Origin: Rachicladosporium sp. CCFEE 5018
Lineage: Eukaryota > Ascomycota > Dothideomycetes > Cladosporiales > Cladosporiaceae
NCBI GenBank assembly: GCA_002077045.2
Contig: KZ111146.1
Location: forward strand, 1,025,757-1,089,756
DNA: 64,000 nt
Direction of reading: 5' to 3'
The position numbers were made by a program, and so were the translations under genes. How positions within the stretch are numbered: the stretch's first letter is position 1; every line of letters starts with the position of its first letter. Below, in pieces: positions 44,612 to 53,956 of the stretch. Below the pieces are notes generated by a model. The model had not been told where the DNA came from. It made no database searches and saw only the letters and a program-made list of their open reading frames with translations.

Positions 44612-45686
44612 CGCGTCGATTTCGTCAAACGGGATCAAGAGGTATGATATTAAGATACACGCAACCAGACGCAGTGCACGGCGTCGATGCCATTTTATAT
44701 ATTTGCATCCGCTATCACTATTAGTCCTTCGAGCGCTACCTTGTAAAGTCAGTACCTGCGCTTCGTCTGTGCGGTTCCTCGAAATGGCCGATGAGGAATC
44801 AAAGTATGAGGAATCACAGACGCATGGGATACATGCGGCTCATAACCGGCGTCCAAGGAACGAGCCTGCAGAGAGTTCCGGATCGCGTAGGAGTAATTGA
44901 CTTTAGTAGGACTGACTCCATAGAGATTCCAAATCCGCTAACCCAATGTGGAAATTCGGATTCGCGCGTCCCATGGCGAAACCAACGGCTCCATTGTTGT
45001 CACCCGCGAGCAACGTAGTTGCGTGGGCTATCGAGAACGCTAAAGCTCGAACAGGAATGCCACGTTATTGGCCGCGTAGTCCTGGAGCATCTGTGGTGGA
45101 GGGCGGATGGCGAAAGGGTCGTTCTTCGCGGATAAGAAAGGTGAGTAGTTGCTAGTCATCGGGCTGATACTCCCTGGTCGTCGATGACGGTCGTCGTGGT
45201 GAAAGCTGGGTTTCCGAGCGTAGCCACCTCAACCAGATAGATCCGTCCCAGGGAATTCACGTATAGCTGTATGAGCGAGGTGGTACCGTTGTAGCCTAGC
45301 TGCTTTCACTCGAGATTACTACCTATAAGGGGCTCCTCGGCACCGTCTTCGACAACACTCACAATCGCTGTGAAGATAGCTAGCTTTGAGTCAGCTAGTG
45401 GTCAGAAACGGAGAAGTCTCTCGCACGTTTGCTGAGGTCCTTCGGCTCGGGGGAAAGCATGTCTGAAAGGCAGGTGGATGCTGCGAGGGATTGTGAATTG
45501 AGAAAGCGCATCAGTACTCGACACTGACCTAGACTCCCCGCCGTCTATTCGACATCGGTTATCTAGCGCACAACGAGTGCCGCTTTGGTATTCTCGCCGG
45601 ACTCTTCATCGCAGTGTTGCTCGTTCGGCAGCGGCGAGAGCACCACCTTCAGCCATTCCGGAAGCTTGAGTGTAGTGCTTACTCCC
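44612..45686. other. Intergenic 1.1 kb (copy 2)
   Basis: Counterpart of 42432-43506, with the one mismatch at 45590. Confidence 0.5.
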
Positions 45687-48600
45687 TTAGACAACGCTAT
45701 ACCTCCCACCACCAGCCCTCCGATCTCCCTCCCCACTCAAGGCAGCAATAGTCCCTTCCCTCAACAACCTCACCAATTCAGCCATCGAGTCCTCCACAAT
45801 AATCTTCGTCGGCCCCTCGACAAGAATATACAGCTTCGGCAGCTCGCCTGGCTGCGGCTCCTTGCCCTTGTCGTAGTAATTGCCTTTCGTAGTGATCGAG
45901 ACTTGGCTCTGATCCAGGATCTTGGAAGTGTTGGTGCGATTCGTGACGGCCCAACGGGCTTTCTGCGGGAAATCGTTGATCTCGAGCGTGGCGTGGAAGG
46001 CGCCTGCGTCGGGGCCGTGATTGTCAATGGGCTGGCCGGGGCGGGCGGGACCTGAGAGGGAAGTATTAGTATGTCGTACTGAGTTCTTGGTAGGGATCAT
46101 GATGAACGTACCTCTAGCGCCAACACGGCTGTTGATACTCGCTGCAGCCGCGCGAGCAGCAGCCATGGGATCGACGCCCTTGCCACGAGCACCCGGGCGA
46201 GACGAAGCAGCTGGAGTCGCTTGTGGCGGCGGTGCCTCGGTCTTCTGCACCTCCATCGCACGCCTGAGCAAGTCCGCGAACTTAGCCGGTAGCGCCTCTT
46301 CGATTTCTTCCTCAGTCTTGGCAGCTGCAGCTGCAGTCTGACCGCCCTCCTTCTTCTTGTCTGTCGCCGCAGCTTCTTCTGGCTCACCGCCTTCGCCAAC
46401 GTATTGCCTACGAATACGATCTTCGTCAGCCTTGCGTGCGGCGTCAAGCTTCTCAATACCCTTGCCGCCGAAGCCAGCGCTGAACTTCTTCACCTCGCCG
46501 GAGTCAACCTTCTTCTTGTATTCGTCTGCTAGGGCTTGCACTTCGGCTGGCACCTCTTGCTTGCTGTCTGTCAGCGCTTTCGCCAAGAAATTGGCGAAGC
46601 GGTCTTGATCGGGCATAACGAAGGTGACAGCAGTGCCAGTATTGCCAGCACGGCCAGTGCGTCCGCATCGGTGGACGTAGTCTTCGTTGTGATTTGGGCA
46701 GTCGTAGTTGACTACAAGCTTGAGCTGTTTGACGTCAAGTCCGCGAGCGGCGACGGACGTGGCGATCATGACAGGGAAGACGTTGTTTTTGAAGTCAATA
46801 ATGGCTTGGTCACGGTCGATCTGCTCACGACCGCCGTGAATCGGTACGGATGGGTAGCCCTTCTTGCTCAGCTCCTTGAAAAGTGCATCTGCGGTCTCCT
46901 GTTTCTCGACGAAGACAAGGCAGCGAGTGTCCTCGTCATTCTCAAAGAGCTCTCCAAGCAGCTGCAAAAGACGGTGAAATCGTGTAGTGGCCTCTCGGAC
47001 CTCGACAATCTGCGTGATCTCGGCAGCAACAACACTCTTGCCACCGACGAGGATCTCAACAGGATTCTTGAGAGCTTTGCGTGCGAGTGACTCGAGCTTC
47101 GGAGGGAACGTGGCGGAGAACAAGATGTTCTGACGATCCGGACGTACATTAATCAGCATCTTGGTAATCTGCGGCTCGAAGCCCATGTCAAACATGCGGT
47201 CGGCCTCATCAAGAACGACGTATGTGACGCGGCGGAGATTGGTCACACGACCACTGTTCGCAGCGAGCAAGTCGATCATGCGACCAGGTGTGCATACGAC
47301 GATCTCGGCACCACGTTTCAGCTCTGCGATCTGATCTTTGATGGGCGCGCCACCATAACAGCAGACTGCGCGCAAGTTGAGCGCCTTCAGGAATGGCTTA
47401 GAGTCGCGGTGGATCTGTACAGCCAGCTCACGAGTCGGAGCCATGATCAATCCGATAGGTCCGTCCATTGACTCAAGTGGCGGCTGGTCTTTGATATGGC
47501 GGAACATGGGTAGCAAAAAAGCCATGGTCTTGCCGGAGCCAGTCTTGGCAACTCCGATAGTGTCGCGACCAGACATGATGGCCGGAAGGGCTTGTGCCTG
47601 AATGGAGCTCGGCTTCTCGAACTTAAGCTCTCGGATGACCTCTAGTATCTGCGCGCCGAATCCACCTTGCGGAAACTTCTGGATGGGCTTCGGAGGATTT
47701 GGGCCCTTCACAGTGATGTTGTCAAGCTCTCCGTGTAGCTCGGCCACCTCGGTGTCGTCCATCTCTGCAATCTCGACAGATTCAGAATAGAAGTTCTTGC
47801 GGAAGTCAGCGTAATTCTGCTTTGCGTGATCAACTGTGCCAATGTCCTTCTTCTTGTTCTTCTTCATCATGGCCGCAATGTCATCGGACTTGTCGCCGAT
47901 TGCATCGAGCTCGGCCTCATCGTCATGGCTGAGGTAGACTTGCGCCTCCTGCTTGACTGGTACACGACGTGACTTCGGCGCCTGGAGTGTGCTCATGAAG
48001 GCGTCCAGTGGATCGTCCTCTTCCTCGGCGTCCTCCATTACTGTATCTGCTGGCTTGTCTGCAGTGGTAGCTTTAGCTTCTAGGCTCTCCTGCTCGACTG
48101 CTTCGGCACGCTTGATCGCTGCAGCTCGATGAGCGGCGTCAGCTTCATCGCCGCTTCCAATGTCGTCCGCGTCTTCGTCATCATCAATGGGCGCGGGCTC
48201 GGAGTCGATGGTCATGCTGGTAGTTGGCAGGCTAGGAAGCTTCTCTAACGTGCGTTTTGAATTGTCGTCGTCATCGAATCCCGTTGCTGCTTTCGCGGCA
48301 GAAGCGTCAAGCTTCGGACCTGCAGCTTTGTTAAACCCGAAGCCCGTGACTTTGCTTTTTGCCAATGATGGAACAGTGCTGTTGTTGCTGACAGCGGGCT
48401 TAATGCCATTTGCCACGACCGATGGGTTGGCGGCGACTGGAATGGCCACATCACCTCCAAGTGGCTTCGCCTTGGCGGCTTCCTCTTGCTTCGCCTTGGC
48501 AGCCCTGACGCGCTTCTGTATCTCCTTCGGATCGACTTTGGGCTTGGGCAGAGATGTGTCAGCGGAGTCGGTCTCTTTCGCATTGGCGGGTGGTGTGGCC

Positions 48601-49301
48601 ACAGCAGCTGGCGACTGAACTGCAGGTGACCCGGAACCTTCTTTGGCAGCCTTCTCTGCGAGGACTTTGGCGCGCCACTCGGCGAGAGTAGCTTGGCGAG
48701 CCGCTTGTTTCGCAGCAGCCTCAGATTTGGCTGTCTCGGCTTCACGGTCTGCGGTGGAGGGGCGAGGAGACTGAGATGTCATTAGCTTGCTCTGGACTGC
48801 TGTCAGAGTGGAGCGTGGACACACCTTGACGTCGCGCGTAGAAGACTTCATCGGCGTTCTACCATCGCGAGCACGATCATCGCGGCGTGGCGATGAGCTG
48901 CGCTTGGTCCTCTTCCTGTCGCGGTCATCGTAGGTATCGCGAGAGTCACGATAATAGCGATCCCTGTCATCGCGTCTCGGTCTCACAGGACTGACATCAC
49001 GCCTCGATCTCACCGGACTCCCCTCACGTGACCTCTTCCTCTCTCCTCTGTCCCTCGAGCGATCGCGGCGTGGCTGGTAGCGGTCGAGAGATCTGTCTCT
49101 GGTTCGCGGGCGATCGCGCTCTCGGTGGTCGCGGGGATACTGCGCAAAAGTCAGGATCCTTCGAGGTGAAGGTATATAACGCGAGCCTCCTCCACGACCG
49201 CGACGCACCTCTCTGCTGCGAGATCTGCGTCTGTGACTGCGATCATCGCGGCGATCACGTGCATGGCGGTCATCGCCCCTACGTGGTGGTGAGTATGCCA
49301 T
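45687..49301 (-). CDS. PRP5: DEAD-box pre-mRNA splicing helicase Prp5
   Basis: Likely exons on the minus strand: 49301-48825, 48770-46112 and 46051-45687, giving about 1166 residues. The N-terminal 180 residues are Arg/Ser/Asp-rich (RS-like), followed by Lys/Ala-rich and acidic linkers. The DEAD-box core shows motif I AKTGSGKT near residue 573, PTRELAVQ, TPGRMIDL, VLDEADRMFDMGF near 681, SAT, ARGLDVKQL and HRCGRTGRAG near 862. A C-terminal KH-like region (FHATLEINDFPQKARW) ends the protein, as in Prp5/DDX46. Prp5 remodels U2 snRNP at branch-site recognition. Both introns (54 and 60 bases) are stop-free multiples of three with good branch sites, so an unspliced frame reads straight through. 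The upstream Met at 49439 is less likely. Confidence 0.93.
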   Translation of the reverse strand: MAYSPPRRGDDRHARDRRDDRSHRRRSRSREVRRGRGGGSRYIPSPRRILTFAQYPRDHRERDRPRTRDRSLDRYQPRRDRSRDRGERKRSREGSPVRSRRDVSPVRPRRDDRDRYYRDSRDTYDDRDRKRTKRSSSPRRDDRARDGRTPMKSSTRDVKVCPRSTLTAVQSKLMTSQSPRPSTADREAETAKSEAAAKQAARQATLAEWRAKVLAEKAAKEGSGSPAVQSPAAVATPPANAKETDSADTSLPKPKVDPKEIQKRVRAAKAKQEEAAKAKPLGGDVAIPVAANPSVVANGIKPAVSNNSTVPSLAKSKVTGFGFNKAAGPKLDASAAKAATGFDDDDNSKRTLEKLPSLPTTSMTIDSEPAPIDDDEDADDIGSGDEADAAHRAAAIKRAEAVEQESLEAKATTADKPADTVMEDAEEEDDPLDAFMSTLQAPKSRRVPVKQEAQVYLSHDDEAELDAIGDKSDDIAAMMKKNKKKDIGTVDHAKQNYADFRKNFYSESVEIAEMDDTEVAELHGELDNITVKGPNPPKPIQKFPQGGFGAQILEVIRELKFEKPSSIQAQALPAIMSGRDTIGVAKTGSGKTMAFLLPMFRHIKDQPPLESMDGPIGLIMAPTRELAVQIHRDSKPFLKALNLRAVCCYGGAPIKDQIAELKRGAEIVVCTPGRMIDLLAANSGRVTNLRRVTYVVLDEADRMFDMGFEPQITKMLINVRPDRQNILFSATFPPKLESLARKALKNPVEILVGGKSVVAAEITQIVEVREATTRFHRLLQLLGELFENDEDTRCLVFVEKQETADALFKELSKKGYPSVPIHGGREQIDRDQAIIDFKNNVFPVMIATSVAARGLDVKQLKLVVNYDCPNHNEDYVHRCGRTGRAGNTGTAVTFVMPDQDRFANFLAKALTDSKQEVPAEVQALADEYKKKVDSGEVKKFSAGFGGKGIEKLDAARKADEDRIRRQYVGEGGEPEEAAATDKKKEGGQTAAAAAKTEEEIEEALPAKFADLLRRAMEVQKTEAPPPQATPAASSRPGARGKGVDPMAAARAAAASINSRVGARGTFIMIPTKNSVRHTNTSLSGPARPGQPIDNHGPDAGAFHATLEINDFPQKARWAVTNRTNTSKILDQSQVSITTKGNYYDKGKEPQPGELPKLYILVEGPTKIIVEDSMAELVRLLREGTIAALSGEGDRRAGGGRYSVV

Positions 49302-49821
49302 TTGCACCGCCGATTTGTATGTGTTCGGTGTACCAAGTCCCTCCTTCGGGATGTCACTTCGTGCGTGCCGTGGATGTGTGAAGCAGTGTGCCTCACTGCC
49401 GTTGATGCTGGTCCTGTTGCTGCCGCCGCCGCCTGCCACTCACGCCGCCTCACACACCAGGACGATGATGACAATATACCTTGCGTTCAATGATGCTGCT
49501 CTCCTCCGTGTTGCAGTGTTGATGTGTAGTATGTGCACTGCTTGATCAGTCACTGCGGTGCTCGAGTAAAGTCAAAGAATCTCAAGTCGAAGCCGTGCAA
49601 TCGGGAAACGCTCATACCCCGCGCTATCCCAAAGGAGACTAAAGTACCAGCCATCGCGTAGGGCTGGCAGGTGGCCGCGGTGTGAGCTCACGCGATGAAA
49701 CGGCAGCAGAGGTGCTGCTGAGAACACGCGCACAACAGTTCAGGAAAACAAACACTGCCAAAGTCTGGACCAATACAGCACATCGACCTACCGTGCACAT
49801 CTCGCCCACCACACCGCCACA
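49302..49821. other. Divergent promoter region of PRP5 and the HMG-box gene
   Basis: No gene is supported. In-frame codons extend PRP5 to 49439, but that extra stretch lacks RS-type composition. Confidence 0.5.
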
Positions 49822-51053
49822 ATGCTCGGCCGGCAGGTCACCTTCCTCCTCCGCGGGCCACAACTCCCCCTTCGTCTGGCCACATCCTCGAAACAATGTC
49901 TCTCGGCCCGATTACTACACACCACGCCAGCCGCACTCGGCGTGACTGCCTCAAAGCCCGGACGACCCAAGAAAGCTGTCGGAGAGCCAAGCCGAGTAAT
50001 CAAACGCGCCGTCAAACGCGTCGCGAAGAAGCCAGCTTCAGACCCTGACGATGCCGCCTCACAACAAGTCGCCGCGAAGCAAGCAGGCACGACCCCGAAG
50101 ACGAAAGCCAACGCAAAGGCTGCCAACCCCAAAGCAGTAAAGAAGGTAAAGAAGGCGACACCTCCGAGGAAGGTCTACACGGAAGCACAACTCGCTGCAA
50201 AGAAAGAGCGAGCCGCGAGAGCAAAGGCAGCCAAGGACGTAAAGTCGCTCAAAGCCGCTGCTCTCTCCCCACCCAAAATCGTGCCCTCGAACGCGTACCT
50301 TCAATTCATACAAGCGCACAAAGGTGACCTTCAGTCGTTGGTGAATGCAGAGAAGGAGAAACTCCCCGCAGGCAGCAAGTTGAACATCAAGGGCACCTTG
50401 ACGGAACACTCGAAGAACCTCTCGGCAGCGTGGAAGGAGCAGTCGCCGGCTGATATTGAAGTAAGGATGTACCCTGCGTGCAACCCCGCGAATTCGTTAC
50501 TGATAACACAAACAGCACTTCAACCACCTTGCCCACACCACCACAGAAACCCACCAAGCTGCCTACAAGTCCTGGGTCCAATCTCACACCCCAGATGAAA
50601 TCAAGCTCGCGAACTCCGCGCGCCGCTCACTCCGCCGTCGGGAGTCCTCGAGTAGCAGCGGCTCAGAGCCTGCGAAGAACAGGCGCACACGCTGGCCCGC
50701 GATCCTCGACGACCGCGAGCCTAAAGCCGCTGTGCAGCCTTACATCCAGTTTAGTATTGCAAGGAATGCGAGTGGGGATTTTAAGCATTTGCCGTTGATT
50801 GAGCGGAGTAAGCTGATTGGGGAGGAGTGGAAGGCGCTTGAGGTGGGGGAGAAGAAGGCATGTATTTCTGCGTGACGTTACTGGATTGATATCGAGGACG
50901 TCAGCTGACTTGGTGGTGTAGAAATACGAGACGCTGCATTCCGCGGACCGCGAGCGTTATATCGATGAGTATAGCTCTGTTCACGGCCACGCGCCGTTGG
51001 CGCAGTTGGAGAGCCAGCATCCGGAATTGACGAGCGCTGCTTCTGCCGCGTAA
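49822..51053 (+). CDS. Mitochondrial-type protein with two HMG boxes
   Basis: Three exons, 49822-50460, 50516-50857 and 50922-51053, give 370 residues. The N-terminus (MLGRQVTFLLRGPQLPLRL, then ARLLHTTPAALG) is an arginine-rich amphipathic presequence. A Lys/Ala-rich linker follows. HMG box 1 is split by intron 1 (PSNAYLQFIQAHKG, AAWKEQSPADIE, HFNHLAHTTTETHQAAYKSW). HMG box 2 is split by intron 2 (QPYIQFSIARNASGDFK, LIGEEWKALEVGEKK, KYETLHSADRERYIDEYS). By analogy with Abf2/TFAM it would package mitochondrial DNA. Intron 2 (50858-50921) uses a GC donor (AAG|GCATGT). The only nearby GT donor would give an immediate stop. Confidence 0.82.
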
Positions 51054-51407
51054 GCTATCCGAACCCAGGGAATGCAGCAAGCGATTTACGAGGCGTTGTG
51101 GCAATATGGAGTGGGCGCTGTGGATGTACGGTAATGGCAACGGACAGGCTCCATTGCCAGGACTGCTATGGACAAAGGCGTTTCATTTGTGAGTAAGAGG
51201 AGGAGGGTTATGTGCATACTGACGGCAACGGTCTTGTAAGGTATCTCTGTGAGCTATACTATGCCACAATGCTCTCCCTCTACCACTACATCACCACATG
51301 AACGCCCGCCCGTCTTGCCTTGAGAGAGCACACAGGAGCCTTCCTCTGTCTCTGCCGAATATCCCAAACGCCACGCTAAGTCAACATTTCTCCCTTTCCA
51401 CGATCAC
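51054..51407. other. Convergent 3' flanks
   Basis: Lies between the HMG-box and zinc-finger genes, which end towards each other. No gene is supported. Confidence 0.5.
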
Positions 51408-52979
51408 TCACAAACTCATCATACCCTCCCCACTCCTCGCCATCGCCACCCCCTCAACCTCCTCCGTCGCCCCCCTCTTCCTCTTTCCCCTCCTCCTCAA
51501 ACTCAACACCTCCCCAAACCACATCTCCCAAGCCCCCTCCCCACCCTCCAACAACACCTTCCCATGCCCCGTCGCCTCGAAATGCCTCCTCAGCCCCTCC
51601 CTCCGCGTATCAACATACGCGCAGTCCGGACATCCTACGCCCGCCTCACTGTCATGCACGCCTCTCACGTGCTTGGCGCGGTTTGAGGAATCGCTGAAGC
51701 CCTCGCCGCAAATGTGGCAGAGGAACTTCTTGACTGGAGCTCCGTGGCACGCAGAGCGGAGATGCGTTTTTAGGAGATCGCGGTAGGCGAAGGTTTTGTT
51801 GCAGTTTGGGTGCGGGCAGGCGTAGGGTCGCTCGCCAGTGTGGGTTTTGAGGTGGACGTTCAGTTGTTGGGAGGTGACGAACGCGGCGCCGCAGCCTGGG
51901 ATATGGCAGGCGTGGGGTTTGAATTGAGTGTGGGAGTGTAGGTGGCGGATTAGTTTTGGTTTCGTTGGGAAGGGAGGGGCGAGGCAGCCGACCCAGTGGC
52001 AGGGGTGCGAAGTGTGCGTGCTGTGGAGGTGTGTGGAGAGGATGTGGGTGTGAAGTGCTTGGGGGGTTGGGAATGACAGCGAGCAGGGTGCTGGGTGGGC
52101 CCAGTGGCAGGTGTAGAGGCCTGTCTGTGGGGACATGACGGTGGCGCCTTGAAGTCGCCGGTGGCCGCCTCGTGATGTTGATGGACGGGAGGAGGTTGAG
52201 CTTGCTGGCGTACTGCGGGTGGTAACTGGGGAGGTCTGGTAGGGTGTCGTTGGTTGGTGAAGGGCTGCTGTGAGGAGGGAGCTCATGTCATGCTCAGAAG
52301 TGCAAGCTGGGTCGCAGCATGCAGCTGGAGACTTCTGATGGTATGTCGGTGGCTGTAGTGGTCGATGCCAGGGTACGTAGCCATGTAGGTGGTCGACATG
52401 CGAGTGACCATGAGAGGGACAAATGTCGGACATGCAACACGTCGTGCAGGCTGCTGGTGCGACCTCACAGCAAGGGTCTGGACCTTCGTCGCATGACGGA
52501 TCATCGCAACAGCCTGCTATGGCTGGGTCGTCGCATCCGAGATCGTGGCACGGTACGTGAACTTCTGGTGGGAGACTGCAGTAGTCATGTGGGATTTCGC
52601 ATGGCGCGTGGACAGCCGCGGCCGTGTCGCCTATACAGCAGGGCTCTGGACTGTGAGGCTCCCAACATGGTTCACATGGCGAGCTAGCTGAGCAAGGGAG
52701 ATCGCAGCAGAAGACCTCGTCGTAGTTGGCAAAGGTGTTTGAGCTCTGGTACTGCGCCGTCGAGCTGGGTGGTTGGAGGTCGTGTGTCGAAGAATCCATG
52801 CTGCTGATGGGACGAGGGTAGTCCGCCATGCCGTGCATCTCGTGATCTTGCAAACCATCTAGAGCCTGTCTAGATGCCGCAACGCTAGTCCAGTCAATGG
52901 TTTGCCATTGCCAATCGCAAAGTGACGATGTCTCAAGAACTGACCCTGTCATCAAGGTGGTCAATTCCCCCGCACCCAA
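51408..52979 (-). CDS. C2H2 zinc-finger factor, Zap1-like, with a Cys-rich N-terminal region
   Basis: A single minus-strand frame of 523 residues. Residues from about 85 to 235 are exceptionally rich in Cys and His, with CC pairs and spaced cysteines (FCCDLPCSASSPCEPCWEP, PCCEVAPAACTTCCMSDIC, HGHSHVDHLHG). The C-terminal half has at least five C2H2 fingers. CHWVGC followed by KLIRHLHSHTQFKPHAC, then HLKTHTGERPYACPHPNC, then CHICGEGFSDSSNRAKHV resembles the finger array of the zinc-responsive activators Zap1/ZafA. A basic segment (RRRGKRKRG) lies near the end. A metal-responsive transcription factor is inferred; the metal is not known. The start could be 52979 or the Met at 52949. Confidence 0.75.
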   Translation of the reverse strand: MGAGELTTLMTGSVLETSSLCDWQWQTIDWTSVAASRQALDGLQDHEMHGMADYPRPISSMDSSTHDLQPPSSTAQYQSSNTFANYDEVFCCDLPCSASSPCEPCWEPHSPEPCCIGDTAAAVHAPCEIPHDYCSLPPEVHVPCHDLGCDDPAIAGCCDDPSCDEGPDPCCEVAPAACTTCCMSDICPSHGHSHVDHLHGYVPWHRPLQPPTYHQKSPAACCDPACTSEHDMSSLLTAALHQPTTPYQTSPVTTRSTPASSTSSRPSTSRGGHRRLQGATVMSPQTGLYTCHWAHPAPCSLSFPTPQALHTHILSTHLHSTHTSHPCHWVGCLAPPFPTKPKLIRHLHSHTQFKPHACHIPGCGAAFVTSQQLNVHLKTHTGERPYACPHPNCNKTFAYRDLLKTHLRSACHGAPVKKFLCHICGEGFSDSSNRAKHVRGVHDSEAGVGCPDCAYVDTRREGLRRHFEATGHGKVLLEGGEGAWEMWFGEVLSLRRRGKRKRGATEEVEGVAMARSGEGMMSL

Positions 52980-53105
52980 ATCCGACCAGGGTCAAGCACG
53001 TGGCAATCGCGACTCCACACCCCACCTGCACCTACCCATTGACTAACTTTACCACCCTTCCGCGCATCACTCCTTCCCTTACTCACCGACAGACCCTCCC
53101 TCGCA

Positions 53106-53699
53106 ATGGGCAACTGCTTCGGCAAGCCCTCCTCTAGCGATCAGAACTTCTCAGGCGAAGGCCGCACACTTGGCGCATCCGCAGCGCGACCCGCTGCAGC
53201 TGGAGCGACGAGTGCGAAGATCTCGGCGCCACAAGCTGGGAGGACACTAGGCGCGAGACCTGTTGCCGCGACAGAGGGGGGACAGCTGAGTCCAGGCGAG
53301 GCGGCGAGACGGGCGGCTGAGGTGCGTACAAGTCCTCTGTCTTTGAGTGAAGATGGGACGAAGATGCAGAAGTCACGATATGCTGCACGAGGAGCGCAGC
53401 GGATGGTCGCAACGGCGTGGCTGTGAGATCTGCAGTCCAATAGTCCGAGTCTGCCATGCGGTTCACCCATGCTCAAGCTCGCCCCATCCACCACGAATGA
53501 GTGCCCGAGTCCGGATGTTGGCTGACGAGCCATACAGGATCGACTCAACTCCTCTCGCACGCAGAACAGCGGCAAGCTAGGCAAACAACTCTCAGCACAG
53601 AAGGCGCAGACACAGACCGAGACGCTCGCGCAGACAGCAAAGGAGAACCTGGCACGGCGAGAAGCAGATCAAGCCGGTGTTGTGAGGAACTATAACTGA
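53106..53699 (+). CDS. Small membrane-anchored protein with myristoylation motif
   Basis: Exon 1 (53106-53321) encodes MGNCFGKPSSSDQNFSGEGR. Gly2 with Ser/Lys context and Cys4 fit N-myristoylation plus palmitoylation. Two GRTLGA repeats follow. The final exon (53565-53699) encodes SGKLGKQLSAQKAQTQTETL and ends VVRNYN. Direct joining (phase 0) gives 116 residues. The intervening 243 bases are much longer than other introns here and could hide another small exon. The same layout (MGNCFGK start, GKLGKQL helix, NYN end) is familiar from uncharacterised ascomycete proteins. Peripheral membrane attachment is inferred; function is unknown. Confidence 0.68.
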
Positions 53700-53956
53700 G
53701 CTGTTCAACGGCGACAGCAAGCATCCGAGGGAGCGTTTGACGATCGATCTACAGAAAGCATGGCGAGGTAGCGATGTTCTCTTGAGTCAGCTTGAAGGTC
53801 AAGGAGACAGACTCTGGGGTAATAATGCAACATTGCTTGGCTGGAACATGAATCGGCGTGTACTGCATTTCAGCGATTTCGCTCACAACATGGAGCTTTG
53901 CCCTCTGTCTTTCCATCAAAAGTCACTTTGTATCCGCTCCCTTGGTCCTGGCTTAT

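Larger units (their letters stand above)
44009..46088. repeat. Copy 2 of the 2080-base duplicated block
   Basis: Same as 41829-43908 with offset 2180 throughout and no indel seen. It starts right after the gap inside the last exon of the beta-propeller gene and runs on into unique PRP5 sequence. Confidence 0.95.

Noticed and set aside
49302..49439. Upstream 46-codon extension of PRP5
   Set aside because: Sequence lacks the RS-type composition that begins at the Met at 49301, so it is probably 5' leader.
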